From the NCBI GenBank assembly GCA_963746255.1, contig CAVVAJ010000007.1, positions 868,001-932,000 on the forward strand: a stretch of DNA of 64,000 nt, read 5' to 3'. The notes under the pieces were generated by a model. The model searched no databases and was not told the origin of the DNA. It saw nothing but the letters and a program-made list of their open reading frames with translations. Numbering within the stretch: the stretch's first letter is position 1; the number at the start of each line of letters is the position of its first letter. This stretch comes from DAOVXM01 sp963746255 (GTDB lineage: Bacteria > Chloroflexota > Anaerolineae > Anaerolineales > UBA4823). The position numbers and the translations under genes are program-made. Positions 38,084 through 47,740 of the stretch are shown piece by piece.

Positions 38084-38875
38084 TCAATTAATTGGACACA
38101 CCTCAACGAGGTCGTGAGTTATCGCGTTTAAGTGGCGAGCAGCACTGCCATTGACCTCAGCAATTTCCAAATACCCCTCACTATTGATAAGGGCGACTAG
38201 CCTGCCCGAGGCTTGTTCGCCAAATGTTTGCGATAGCCCCCGGATGGTGACATCCTTGATCTGGACGATGAGATCACCCATCCCAGTTAAATGCTCGGAG
38301 CGTAGGTTCGTGGACAGATTCCCAAAGTGATCGATATTCATCACCTGTGCTTTCCAACCAGCACCAATCCGCTGCGGTCGGGGTATCTCTAGTCGAATGG
38401 GGTTGTCAATTGGGGTACCGATTTGGGAGAGTGGTACGCCGTTTGCTAAGTGGGCTGCCAATGGAGAAAATATATCCCGACCGTGAAATACGTTGCTGAT
38501 TTCTGGTAGCCAGTATTTGGGCTGGTCGGCACTGACGATTTTCACCGCCAATCCATTTTGCTCGGCGCGCTCCAACATCAAGGTCACCAAACCGTTGTCC
38601 GGGCCTACGAAATATTGGGGACCACAGCGGGCCGCTATTACTCGCCGCTTGGTGCCAACACCCGGATCGACAACAACAACATGGATACTGCCCTCAGGGA
38701 AAAATGGGCTGCAGCGTCCTAGCAGTAAAGCACCCTCTAGCACGTTTTGTGGGCCGATTTCATGGCTCAGATCGGCGATTTTGACCTGAGGGGCAATCTT
38801 CCAGATTACACCTTTCAATACGCCTACTTCAAAATCGCCGCTCCCAAAATCTGTAGTTAAAGAAATTACCCGCAT
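38084..38875 (-). CDS. SAM hydrolase / SAM hydroxide adenosyltransferase (copy 2)
   Basis: This 263-residue enzyme of the DUF62 (chlorinase/fluorinase) family, in its common form, splits S-adenosylmethionine with water to adenosine and methionine. Motifs: SLTTDFGSGDFEVGVLKG, VVVDPGVGTKRR, FVGPDNGLVTL, FHGRDIFSPLAAH and NIDHFGNLSTN. The conserved D-R-H triad of the hydrolase group is plausible (DFG, RRVIAA, FHGRD). It is six bases from the paralogue and overlaps the ECF ATPase region, so all are one operon. Confidence 0.88.
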   Translation of the reverse strand: MRVISLTTDFGSGDFEVGVLKGVIWKIAPQVKIADLSHEIGPQNVLEGALLLGRCSPFFPEGSIHVVVVDPGVGTKRRVIAARCGPQYFVGPDNGLVTLMLERAEQNGLAVKIVSADQPKYWLPEISNVFHGRDIFSPLAAHLANGVPLSQIGTPIDNPIRLEIPRPQRIGAGWKAQVMNIDHFGNLSTNLRSEHLTGMGDLIVQIKDVTIRGLSQTFGEQASGRLVALINSEGYLEIAEVNGSAARHLNAITHDLVEVCPIN

Positions 38876-38881
38876 CTCAGT

Positions 38882-39679
38882 TTATGCCTTATTCTTGGAG
38901 ATGACTTCGATCGTGTCTCCTACTTTGACTCTTAGGTGTTCGGCAGCGTTGCCATTGACGACAGAGATCAATAGATCAGCGCGCGTGCCGTATAGGGCGA
39001 TTAACTCTCCCGGTAATCGCTCGCCGAAGGTGTTTACCAACCCATCAATCTCGACACCGGCTATGTTCACGATAATCCCCCCCAGACCATCCAAGTCACT
39101 TTGCAAGATATTCGAAGCAATGTTGCCGAAATTATCGATACTAATTACCTCACCACGTACGCCGTTTGGGCTGCTGTGTGGGCGAGGGATTTCCAGCCGC
39201 ACCGGGTCGTCGATTGGACTTCCTAGCTCCTTCAGCTGTATACCCTTGGCCAGGTGTGCTCCAACCGGAGAGAAAATATCCCGTCCGTGGAAAACGTTGC
39301 TGATTTCTGATAACCAGTATTTGGGGTTGTCCAAGTGTATGAACTCGATCGGTTGATCCTGTTTTTCGGCACTATCTAACACCATGCTGATTAACCCATT
39401 ATCGGGTAGGACGAAATAATGGCTGCCTAGGCGGGCGGCGATGGGGCGGCGCTGTGTGCCCACACCTGGATCGATGACGCCGATATGTACGCTGCCATCC
39501 GGAAAATATGGAACGGTGCGACCCCAAGCGATAGCACCTTCCAGGACGTTTTGTGGGCCTATGTTATGGCTGATATCAGCAATTTGGATCCCCGGTGCTA
39601 TCTGCCAGATCACACCTTTCATAACCCCTACATAACCATCACGCAGGCCGAAGTCTGTTAACAAGCTTATAACGCTCAA
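38882..39679 (-). CDS. SAM hydrolase / SAM hydroxide adenosyltransferase (copy 1)
   Basis: A 265-residue paralogue of the next gene with the same motifs (SLLTDFGLRDGYVGVMKG, GVIDPGVGTQRR, FVLPDNGLISMV, FHGRDIFSPVGAH, SIDNFGNIASN). Both copies are full length and have kept all motifs, so two functional enzymes are likely, perhaps subunits of one hetero-oligomer. It is the first intact gene of the ECF operon. Confidence 0.88.
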   Translation of the reverse strand: MSVISLLTDFGLRDGYVGVMKGVIWQIAPGIQIADISHNIGPQNVLEGAIAWGRTVPYFPDGSVHIGVIDPGVGTQRRPIAARLGSHYFVLPDNGLISMVLDSAEKQDQPIEFIHLDNPKYWLSEISNVFHGRDIFSPVGAHLAKGIQLKELGSPIDDPVRLEIPRPHSSPNGVRGEVISIDNFGNIASNILQSDLDGLGGIIVNIAGVEIDGLVNTFGERLPGELIALYGTRADLLISVVNGNAAEHLRVKVGDTIEVISKNKA

Positions 39680-39694
39680 TTATTGCTTCTCCTC

Positions 39695-40066
39695 AGGATG
39701 TTTAGGCCGTGTTTGTTGGATATACATCGATGTTGACCGTTACTGGGACACCGATCTTGGGGCCCAGTCGCTGTGCGGCTACGAGAGAAGAGATCACGTT
39801 CATGGATGACATCGCCGATTTTGGGGAACTGTTATTGTGGCTTGTCCGTATGCACAATTTCAATGGGCAAAATCATATATTCTGCTCGTTTTAGCGCCAT
39901 AGTTATTAACCCATTATCAGGCCAGGCGATACGCTGGTAACCTGAACTGCCGGAATGGGTTGTCGTTCTGGGCCAATGCCGGGATCAACTACAACTGCAT
40001 GGATCGTGCCTTGTGGGAAATGTGGGAATGAGCGACAGTACCGTTAGATTTTCCATGTGCCCCCGG
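39695..40066 (-). pseudogene. decayed third copy of the SAM hydrolase gene
   Basis: No open frame survives, but the minus strand read across frames gives RYCRSFPHFPQGTIHAVVV then DPGIGPERQ, next WPDNGLITMALKRAEY, IEIVHTDKPQ, DVIHERDLFS and GPKIGVPVTV. They come in the same order and spacing as GRCSPFFPEG, DPGVGTKRR, PDNGLVTLMLERAE, KIVSADQPK, NVFHGRDIFS and LSQIGTPI in the intact copies. Stops and frameshifts separate the blocks. The remnant sits directly upstream of the two intact genes, so the locus once had a tandem triplet. Confidence 0.8.
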
Positions 40067-40153
40067 GGCGACTCGATTTCCGCATTGCCCAGCTAGTAAA
40101 CGTTGCTGTACTTTCGCATCTTCAGCCTCGGGAATTGTCCCGCTGGGTCTGTC

Positions 40154-40320
40154 ACCGCACCCCATCTACACCGCATACCTCTCACGCAGGTACCCTCGCC
40201 ATCAGCCCGTCCACCTTGATATGCCTCAGCTGCGGGACATCCTCAAGGGTCCGGTTCCACATTTCGATGATCCCATCATCCTTGCTCTGCATCAGCAGGC
40301 TGACTTGTTCAAGTACCGGC
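40154..40320 (-). pseudogene. 3' remnant of a nuclease-family gene (copy A)
   Basis: The minus strand reads LLMQSKDDGIIEMWNRTLED then VPQLRHIKVDGLMARVPA and stop. This matches LMQSKDDGIIDVWNKVLSG, VPSLRHIVVEELM in the broken gene at 62907-63663 and the remnant at 60042-60190. Similarity continues about 25 bases past the stop codon into the flank (GCGGTGTAGATGGGGT). Only the tail of the gene is present. Confidence 0.75.
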
Positions 40321-40326
40321 AAGCCA

Positions 40327-40863
40327 TCATCCCTGGTTAAGCCTTCTTTCCTCCACTAGCGTCAGCATCTCGAGTATCAACGCGCTGGCTGCTAACCCGA
40401 TGTAGAGCCAGAGGCCCCATAACGCCCAAACCGGACTGGAAAAGCTGGAGATACCCCACACCAAACCTATGCCTGCAGCTAAGCCCCACGCTGCAACGTT
40501 CAACATTTGCCGGTGCCGACGATCTCCACGCAGGATCAATAGCAGTGTGCTGAAAAAGGGCAGCACGAGTAGGAATGAGAGCAAACTAATAAGGGCCTCG
40601 CGAACCCATTCGATAAAAACCATAGCGCCCGATATCAGACCTGCGCTCGTATAGATGAACACGTTGACCATCCAGCCAAAAATCCATATCCCCGACATCG
40701 GCTCCCCGCAATAATCACCTTCCAGCCGGATGAAAGGAGGCGAGCACGGGTATTTCGACGGCACATTGATGAGCTCGAAGGTCCAGGGGCCCATTATTGC
40801 CACCAGTAGCAGCACCAGTATGGCCCCCCGCCAAACTTTCTTGTGTTCGCTTATCCAGGACAT
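40327..40863 (-). CDS. small polytopic membrane protein, unknown function
   Basis: This 178-residue protein has four or five transmembrane helices: WRGAILVLLLVAIMGPW, SGIWIFGWMVNVFIYTS, LISLLSFLLVLPFFSTLLLI, a helix near residue 145, and WALWGLWLYIGLAASALILE. A short exported loop contains two cysteines (KYPCSPPF and GDYCGEP). The frame is open further upstream, but ATG 40863 follows GAGGAGG at ideal spacing, and the upstream extension looks non-coding. No family recognised. Confidence 0.75.
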   Translation of the reverse strand: MSWISEHKKVWRGAILVLLLVAIMGPWTFELINVPSKYPCSPPFIRLEGDYCGEPMSGIWIFGWMVNVFIYTSAGLISGAMVFIEWVREALISLLSFLLVLPFFSTLLLILRGDRRHRQMLNVAAWGLAAGIGLVWGISSFSSPVWALWGLWLYIGLAASALILEMLTLVEERRLNQG

Positions 40864-41178
40864 GCTTAGCCTCCTCGTATGATATGTATTGTGGAGCACC
40901 AGCTTGCACCAATACTGCACTGTAAGTGCAGCTCTGCACCCGGCATGCAGAAAGAAAGACGAATTACTCCCTTGTTTTTGAATCGCTAAATCTAAAGAAT
41001 CCAAGCAGTGTGAGTCTGCCATAATATCAATCTGAACAAATCTCCCATCCCGTGATGTGACAGAATTCATTCAATATGCAACACTAACCCACATTTGAAG
41101 CCTTTTCCTACGTAGGAAAGGTGAAATAGCTCAGGTTGGAACTTAGTACGCAGTCAACCCAAGATCTTGCCCATCTCA
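40864..41178. other. intergenic region with a near-perfect palindrome at 41101-41121
   Basis: CCTTTTCCTACGTAGGAAAGG is a palindrome apart from one extra T. It lies 58 bases downstream of the exporter stop codon at the end of the large catabolic cluster. It lacks a T-tract, so it may be a processing or regulator site rather than a classical terminator. Nothing else is recognisable. Confidence 0.4.
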
Positions 41179-42345
41179 TTAAAAGACAACAAAACCTCCA
41201 AGTAATTTGATCGCAAGAAAACTTATGCCACCCACGACAGCTGACGCACAAAGGCCAACCAGGAAAGGTTTTACGCCTAATGCCTTGAAAGAGTGGAAAT
41301 TAGTACTCAGGCCAACTCCGGCAAGCGCAACCACAAAACAGATTTCAGCCCAATTCTTGGTGAACACAATCACATCAGACCAAACAGCCTTCTCTAGAAT
41401 GCCAAAAGCCTGACCACCCGCATTGATACCGGCATCTCCTAAAGAGCGCAATACAGCCATTGCTAGAAATCCAAAGATAAAAACCGGGAAAAGTTTTGTG
41501 AAACTAGTTTTCTCCCCTTTAAAGTTTCTATCTTGGGCTTTACGTGCATAATAAAGCGCTATAAAAGGAATTACACCGGCCATAAATACATTACGCACAA
41601 GCTTGGTAATTGTAGCTACATCCAAGGCTGTCGGTTGTGAGAAAATATCCGCATAAATTTGACCGGCACCAACCACTTGAGCGGTCTCATGCACTGATGT
41701 CCCCAGGAACATACCAACCTGGATGGCTTGCCCTGAAAAGATCATATTGGCAAGGTACGGATAGACCAGTGTCGCAAACAGGCCAAAGACAGTAATTACC
41801 GCTATCGCATAGGCAGACTCTTCTTCTTCCGCATCGATTGCTGGACCAGCAGCTACAATCGCAGTCACCCCGCAAATAGAAGTTCCCACCGCAATAAGCG
41901 TACCCAACCGCTCCGGTAGTTTGAGCTTATTGTTGATCCAAGTTGTAATCATCAACGCTCCAGCAATACATAAAACTACAATGGGAACGCCAAAAACACC
42001 CAATTGAAATACATCAAAAACCGTTAAACGTATGCCCAATAAGATAATTCCGAGGCGCAATACTTTTTTAACGGCAAAATTTAAACCAGGAGTGAGCATC
42101 TCGGGTAGACGAACCACCACCCCTATCAGCAGACCGAGAACAATAACCAACATCACTGGCGATACCGGACTTTTTTCGAATCCCATTAGTTGCTTACCAA
42201 TGAATTCGCTTATCCAAATGCTTGCCCATGTTAAAACTGAAACCACTAACAATCCGGGCAGGAGCTTGGGGAGATCGTTTATCGACACACCAAACAAATT
42301 CTTCTCCCAAGCGTGCATTGTTGGGGTTGTTTCTTTAGGATTCAT
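41179..42345 (-). CDS. yeiH: YeiH-family putative sulfate/sulfite exporter
   Basis: A 388-residue integral membrane protein (PF03601 type) with about ten helices. Recognisable family blocks are VLGLLIGVVVR, LGIILLGIRLTVFDV, GTSICGVTAIVAAGP, VGMFLGTSVHETAQVVGAG and GLSTNFHSFKALGVKP. Proteins of this family are annotated as sulfate exporters because relatives accompany sulfonate-degrading enzymes. It is the last gene of the 18.5-kb minus-strand cluster and fits export of the sulfite or sulfate released by the SuyAB-like lyase. Starts at 42345 or at the internal ATG (MHAWEKN) are both possible. Confidence 0.88.
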   Translation of the reverse strand: MNPKETTPTMHAWEKNLFGVSINDLPKLLPGLLVVSVLTWASIWISEFIGKQLMGFEKSPVSPVMLVIVLGLLIGVVVRLPEMLTPGLNFAVKKVLRLGIILLGIRLTVFDVFQLGVFGVPIVVLCIAGALMITTWINNKLKLPERLGTLIAVGTSICGVTAIVAAGPAIDAEEEESAYAIAVITVFGLFATLVYPYLANMIFSGQAIQVGMFLGTSVHETAQVVGAGQIYADIFSQPTALDVATITKLVRNVFMAGVIPFIALYYARKAQDRNFKGEKTSFTKLFPVFIFGFLAMAVLRSLGDAGINAGGQAFGILEKAVWSDVIVFTKNWAEICFVVALAGVGLSTNFHSFKALGVKPFLVGLCASAVVGGISFLAIKLLGGFVVF

Positions 42346-42382
42346 TCTCGATTTTGCTTCCTACCTCTATTTGTTTGTTCGA

Positions 42383-44084
42383 TTAAAGCACAACGCCATG
42401 GTTGTCTTTAAGCACCTTATAGGTTCGTTCGATTTCTTGATCCCGCCGATCAACTGACCACCTCAAAGTATTACTGATGATTTTGGCAACTTCATTGATA
42501 GTAGCCAAGGATAATCGACCTAGTTTGGCCATCATCGATCGGCGCAAAAGGAAATCATCCATATGAATAACTTTCTCGGTTTTTACGATGAATTCAATTT
42601 CTCGCCGTGAGTAAGTTGGCAAGAATTGGAGCGGTTCATCTGTTCCTTGAGAGATGTACTCGGCTACAACTTTTGCTCTGGTCCCGTAACGCTCGAAGAG
42701 ATCGCTAATCCTTTGATATGTGAGATTGGTTTGGTAGGCCGTGGTACCAATCCACCCCTCATATGCCTGTTGATTCCTTGGGTAATTACGACCACCCCCT
42801 ATTGCAAGATTGAGAGTACTCGTCTTTCGGGACAGTAATAATGCTCTCAGTGTTTTGTCGGTCACTTCTTCCGAGAATGCCCGAAAAGAAGTCCACTTTC
42901 CCCCGACTAAACTATAAATGGGGAAATCCAGCCCAAGCCCTGGCGGCGTCTCCTTGATACTATGATCGCGGCTTATTTGTCCAGGATTGTTGACATCTGC
43001 AACTGGGAGGGGCCGTACTCCCGAAAATTGAAAGACGATCTGTTCCCGTTTGACGGTGAATCTCTGGGAATACGATGGGGACCATCTCCATGAAATAGTC
43101 GATCTCTTCATCGGTACAATGGACGCCTTCAGGATCATCAATTGGTAGGTCGGAGGTGCCGATCATGACTTTGTCGATCATGGGGTAAATCAGCACAATG
43201 CGACCGTCTTTGTTCTCGTAGAAGAACTCGTTCTCCCCAATAGCCTCCCTGAGCTCTGGGTTATCCAGGATCAGGTGCGAGCCCTTGGTCCCGCCAATGA
43301 AACATGTTTGTGTGCCAATCTCAGCGTTGACCATATCGATCCAAGGTCCACCGGCGTTGATAACAACTTTGGGTTGTACAGAAAGGATCTCACCGCTCAG
43401 CTGATCTTTGAGTGTGATCGTGCTACCATCTGCGCCATCGACGGCGACATAGTTCAGTGCGTGGGCTTCTGGGTTGGCAGTTTCTCCATCCAGCACCATT
43501 TCGACACATATCCGCTCAGGGGTGTGCATAGCGCCGTCATAATATCGCGCGGTGAAGCGAACTTTGGAATTGAGCTTGGGAAATTCTTTCAGGGATGCAC
43601 TTCTGGCCTTGAATTGGTGTTTAGGAACAGTGCCTTGCTTGCGGGTGAAGGTGTCGTAGAATAATAGCCCGATTTTAATAACGACCGCTCCGCGCTCGGA
43701 AGGTCGATCTAACCACCCCATGAATTTTAAAGGTGCATTGAAAAGTCCAGAGAACCATTTAAAGATCGGAATCACGGTGGGAAGCGGCTTGACATAATGA
43801 GGCGCATTCTCGATTAGGCGGTTGCGCTCCTGGACCGCCTCACGTACCAGGCGGAATTCACCGTTCTCCAGGTAGCGAATACCTCCATGCACCATGTGAG
43901 ACGACGCCGCACTGGCCCCAGAGCAAAAATCACCCTTGTCCACCAAAAGCACGTCCACACCTTGCATTGCCAGATCACGAAAGGTGCCGATCCCGTTGAC
44001 ACCTGCTCCAACGATCAATACCGAGACTTGGGGATTACCTTTGTAGTGAGCAATTATTTCTTGTCGTGTCATGGTATCTGTCAT
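42383..44084 (-). CDS. glpD: GlpD-like FAD-dependent glycerol-3-phosphate dehydrogenase, interrupted by a +1 frameshift
   Basis: Joined across one extra base near 43058 it makes about 565 residues. The N-terminal FAD fold is clear: VSVLIVGAGVNGIGTFRDLA, SHMVHGGIRYLENGEF and VINAGGPWIDMV. The C-terminal half, in the other frame, has VKREQIVFQFSGVRPLP, then SLVGGKWTSFR and a four-helix cap. It oxidises sn-glycerol 3-phosphate or a similar polyol to the ketone and passes electrons to quinone. In this cluster the substrate could be a C3 side product or glycerol released from a glycoside. An earlier GTG at 44129 is possible. The break is between PEI and TVKRE; motifs on both sides are intact. Confidence 0.83.
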
Positions 44085-44263
44085 ATCTAAGTTGATGCGA
44101 ACATGATGGGTACATCCATTAATTTCCACAAGGAATACAATCTGGGTATGTCTGCTAAACCTGTGTTGTCTGCCAGTCCAAAACCAAATAAGAAAGCAGT
44201 ATATGGATGATTGAGTGAGCCCAAAGCAAGATACGATTTAGTTCAACCTGATGGATTTTATAC

Positions 44264-44496
44264 CTAACCGCCACCTACAGCGGGGAACAACTTCACTTCA
44301 CTCTGCTCTGAAACCATCGTTTCATCTAAATCGACAAGTTCACCGTTGACGACCACCAGATATACTTCGCCTAAGGGAATGTCTGAATCATTCAACACAA
44401 CCCGTAAGAGGAGTGGGCTGCATCAAGTTCAACCTCCAGCCACTTCTCTTTCTGGGGGTGGTAGAAATTCAGGTGTCCGCCGAGGTAAATTCGCAT
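44264..44496 (-). CDS. MoaD/ThiS-like ubiquitin-fold protein, with a frameshift
   Basis: This short gene starts at ATG 44496, overlaps the 3' end of the AOR gene by 28 bases and ends at the TAG at 44264. It reads MRIYLGGHLNFYHPQKEK, WLEVELDAAHS, then after a missing base near 44412 LLRVVLNDSDIPLGEVYL, VVVNGELVDLDE and SEVKLFPAVGGG. The C-terminal Gly-Gly is the activation/thiocarboxylation site of MoaD-type sulfur carriers, and VNG near the middle is the family hallmark. MoaD-like genes commonly accompany tungsten AORs and help make the tungstopterin cofactor. It is 77-78 codons long and is easily missed. Confidence 0.75.
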
Positions 44497-46393
44497 ATTA
44501 TGTTCGTACGATCCGTGACCCAACCCAGAGATAGTGCTTCGAGCCGTTCACGGGTAGGAATACCGGTTTCCGGGTCCCATCCTTTCAGGCCATAGAGAAC
44601 GGTCAGGGCGGATTCAAATTCATCTCGTGGGAAGACTTCACCCTCTAATGCTCCGTTTTCCAGCGGGGTGAATAGACGCTCCGGCAGGGTGTCATCCTTG
44701 CGAGTGAAACCTTCACGGGCGTTGAAAACGCGGGCCATATTGGTTGCACGTTCTCCGATCTCTAGCAGGTCATCGAGGGTCATATCCCAATTTGTTGCAG
44801 CGTTGACAGATTCTAGAACTTCCTCCATAAGAATATAGGAGCGCGGGGCTGGACCGAAGAAACAGTAACCGATCACTTTTTCCAAGCTGGTCAATTTCTC
44901 CAATATGTAGAATTGCCGCATCTTTTCGTTGTTTAAGCTTCGAGCTGGTTGGGCTTCAGTGATCCCCAATGGTTGTGCATGTTTAAAGGGTAATGCTTCC
45001 TTGTTAGCGAGCATGGTATCGTGTGCCACCACCAGGTGGTCGGCGCCAATCTCCGAGATGGCATATCCCATCCCAACGTTGTATTTGCCGCGCGGCTCGT
45101 GCATAGGCAGTTCCTGTCCTTTGACCTGCATGGCGAAAAACAGGGCATCTCCGCCGATCTTCTGGGCGGCTCGCAGGGTGCCCTCGGCCAGCAAATCACC
45201 GAGACCCTGGCGTTTGGCAATGCGCTCGACCATTTCCAACATCGCATCCGCGTTGCCGAAGCGCAAATCCAGACCATCAGTATCTTCCAACCCTATCAAG
45301 CCATGCTCAAAGCATTCCATGGCAAAGGAGATGGTTGAGCCAGTAGAAATGCTATCCAGCATATACGCGTTGCACATCTCGTTAGCTTTAGCAATCGCTT
45401 GTAAATCGTTCACACCGCAATTGGGGCCAAAAGATCCCAAGGTTTCATACTCAGGGCCGCCGTAAACTGAAGCGCGGCCATCCACCGCAACTTCGCGCTT
45501 GCAGCGGATTGCACAGGCATAACAGCTGCCCCGGGCTGTGAGTAATTCTCTCTCGTATGCTTCCCACTTGACATCATCCACGTTTTCAAACGCGCCCTGC
45601 AAAAAATTCCGTGTGGGTAGGATGCCGCCAGCGTTTAAAGGTTCGACCAGACCGGGGGTACCTGTGTTTTGTAACCCCCAAGATTGGGGGTTCTCTTTGA
45701 CCCTCTGAGCGAGTTTCCGCCCTAGATTTAGTAAACCTTTAGGATCGTGAGCGATCTTTTGATAGCGAGTATGTCCACGAACAGCTACTGCTCGTAGATT
45801 TTTGGAACCCATCACTGCACCCATGCCGTTGCGACCATTGAAATGGCGCAGGTTATTGGTAATTCCTGCAAAGCGGACTAAGTTTTCACCTGCGGGGCCG
45901 ATTTGCAGCACCTGGATCTTATCGTCACCTAACTCTGCCCGGATCGCTCCCTGGACTTCGGCTGTCAGACGACCCCAAAGATGGCTCGCGGGACGGATTT
46001 CCGCTTCGCCATCCTGTAATCCATAAGTACACCGGTTCAGGGGACTTACCATTGACCACAATCGCTTCAAATCCTGCCATCTTGAGTTCTGGTCCCCAAA
46101 ATCCACCGGCTTCCGATTCACCGTAGCCATTCGTTAAAGGTGAACGGGCAGAGGCCACATAGCGAGTAGCAGTTGAAACCGGTGCGCCAGTCAATAACCC
46201 ATTTGCCAGGACCAGATACATTTTCCGGAGCAAAAGGCTCAGTGTGAGGCGGCATTTCATTCAACAGAATATATCCTGCCAGCGCCTTGCCACCCGGATA
46301 AAGCCGATAAAAATCTTCAGAGAGTTCTTCAACTTCAAGGGAACCACTCGTTAAATTGACACGCAGGACTTGTGTTGTTGATCCATAGTTCAT
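44469..46393 (-). CDS. aor: tungsten-dependent aldehyde:ferredoxin oxidoreductase, interrupted by two frameshifts
   Basis: Three frames join into one protein of about 640 residues. Frame one (from 46393) gives VLRVNLTSGSLEVEELSE and YPGGKALAGYILLNE. Frame two resumes with LVLANGLLTGAPVSTATRY and EAGGFWGPELKMAGFEAIVV after an extra base near 46218. Frame three resumes with QDGEAEIRPASHLWG after an extra base near 46025. The [4Fe-4S] site is complete: GSCYACAIRCKRE and a fourth Cys in VIGYCFFGP. AORs oxidise aldehydes to acids with tungstopterin and reduce ferredoxin. In this cluster a C3 aldehyde made by the transaldolase is the natural candidate substrate (inference). Confidence 0.87.
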
Positions 46394-46405
46394 AAATAAC
46401 CTCTC

Positions 46406-47665
46406 TCACACTAGCTGGTAGGGTATTGTGGAAGCGGCATGCGGCATTACGCCGACGCGTTCGCCGGGCTGTAAATCCGCTAGGGCGGCATCCACTGCGG
46501 TTTGCAAATCCTTAACCGGGTTGAGCAGCAGCGCCCGGGCTAGGTTCTCATCTAGACCGGAGTACAACATCAGGTGGATTTGCGAGGCATCACGTGCTAT
46601 TTGGAAAGCCTTGTGGGGGCCGATACGGAAGCCTTCGACTTGGAACTGCTCAATGACTTCAGCAAACGATCTTTTTCCCAGTGTCCATTCTTCGTAGTGC
46701 CAGCTGCCCGAACCTTCAGGACAGGCAGCGGTAAGGATCATCGTTCCGCCGGGAAGTGTGACCCGCGTTGCGTGCGCCAGCCCTTTTTGAGCCTGGTAAA
46801 CATTGATATCCTTGGGGTGACCGCCGGGTGAGGAAATCATCAGCCTGTAACTTTGCGAAACCAACACTTGGCAGAGTTGTTGCGAAAGCGGTAAACCTGC
46901 CAGAATGACAGCGATAGGATCACCGGCAAGTGCCTCCACAATTTGCCTGTTTTGATTGAGAATAGAATTCAACGCAAGATGGACGCCAATCTTCTGTCCA
47001 ATCTCTTCCACATCTTGCCGGGCTGGGTTTGTATCGTATTTGCCCAGCTGTGAATCGGGGTGGGTCATCAGCGTATGGTTGCGGTTAATGGTTTCAAGGC
47101 CAGAAAGCCCAATGGCCGCGGTTTTGACACCACCGGAAAAACCAACAAACTGGTGCGGCTCGATATTACCGATCACTATCTTGAAATCGGACTGAACGTA
47201 GCTCCGGTTCGACCAAATCGGTGTACCGCGTGTGGTTTCGCCGAGGTAAATCAGACCATCATCATCTTCGGCATTGTGGGAAACAACGGTATAGCGCTGC
47301 AAGATCTCCGCAGGTAATATTGATGGAAATTCTGCGGGGACCATCGGCGGGTGGGTGCCCACACCTATATATAGCGTAACAGACTGATCGGAGATGCCCA
47401 TGGAAGTTAGGCGTGCCAGTAAAGGCGGTAAAAGCTGATGATGCGGCACTTGGCGTGTCTTATCATTGATGGCAATCGCCACAGATTTCGATCCAGAAAA
47501 CGCAGCCCAATTCACATCCCCGAGTAAATTGTCCAGTGCAGACTGAACTACTTTTAGGGGATTTCCTGCCGCGCTGACATCAGGTGGCTCGATAATATCC
47601 ACACCGATGTCATCGGGAAGATCGATCGTCAGAAATGAGAACCCATATGGAATGCGAATGTCCAT
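46406..47665 (-). CDS. larA: LarA-type nickel-dependent 2-hydroxyacid racemase
   Basis: A 419-420 residue enzyme of the lactate racemase superfamily using the Ni-pincer nucleotide. All residues I recall as catalytic or cofactor-binding in Lactiplantibacillus LarA are present in order. They are D69/R72 (NDKTRQVP), H106 (GTHPP), H172 and K182 (PHQFVGFSGGVKTAAIGL; Lys is the cofactor anchor), H198 (NRNHT), and Q292/K295 (KDINVYQAQKGL). Numbering counts the first Met of MMDIRIP. The substrate may be lactate, malate or another 2-hydroxy acid. Between a SuyAB-type lyase and AOR, racemisation of a sulfolactate-like acid is attractive. Cofactor genes larB, larC and larE are not in the window. Confidence 0.88.
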   Translation of the reverse strand: MDIRIPYGFSFLTIDLPDDIGVDIIEPPDVSAAGNPLKVVQSALDNLLGDVNWAAFSGSKSVAIAINDKTRQVPHHQLLPPLLARLTSMGISDQSVTLYIGVGTHPPMVPAEFPSILPAEILQRYTVVSHNAEDDDGLIYLGETTRGTPIWSNRSYVQSDFKIVIGNIEPHQFVGFSGGVKTAAIGLSGLETINRNHTLMTHPDSQLGKYDTNPARQDVEEIGQKIGVHLALNSILNQNRQIVEALAGDPIAVILAGLPLSQQLCQVLVSQSYRLMISSPGGHPKDINVYQAQKGLAHATRVTLPGGTMILTAACPEGSGSWHYEEWTLGKRSFAEVIEQFQVEGFRIGPHKAFQIARDASQIHLMLYSGLDENLARALLLNPVKDLQTAVDAALADLQPGERVGVMPHAASTIPYQLV

Positions 47666-47740
47666 CACAAATATATAAGTTAGGACTGCCGGTCCTCAGA
47701 GGATCAGCAGTCCTTCAGGGAACATGATTTTAAACGTTTA

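Noticed and set aside
44469..46393. Reading the AOR region as separate small genes
   Set aside because: The pieces align in order to one AOR family protein; none has its own start signal.
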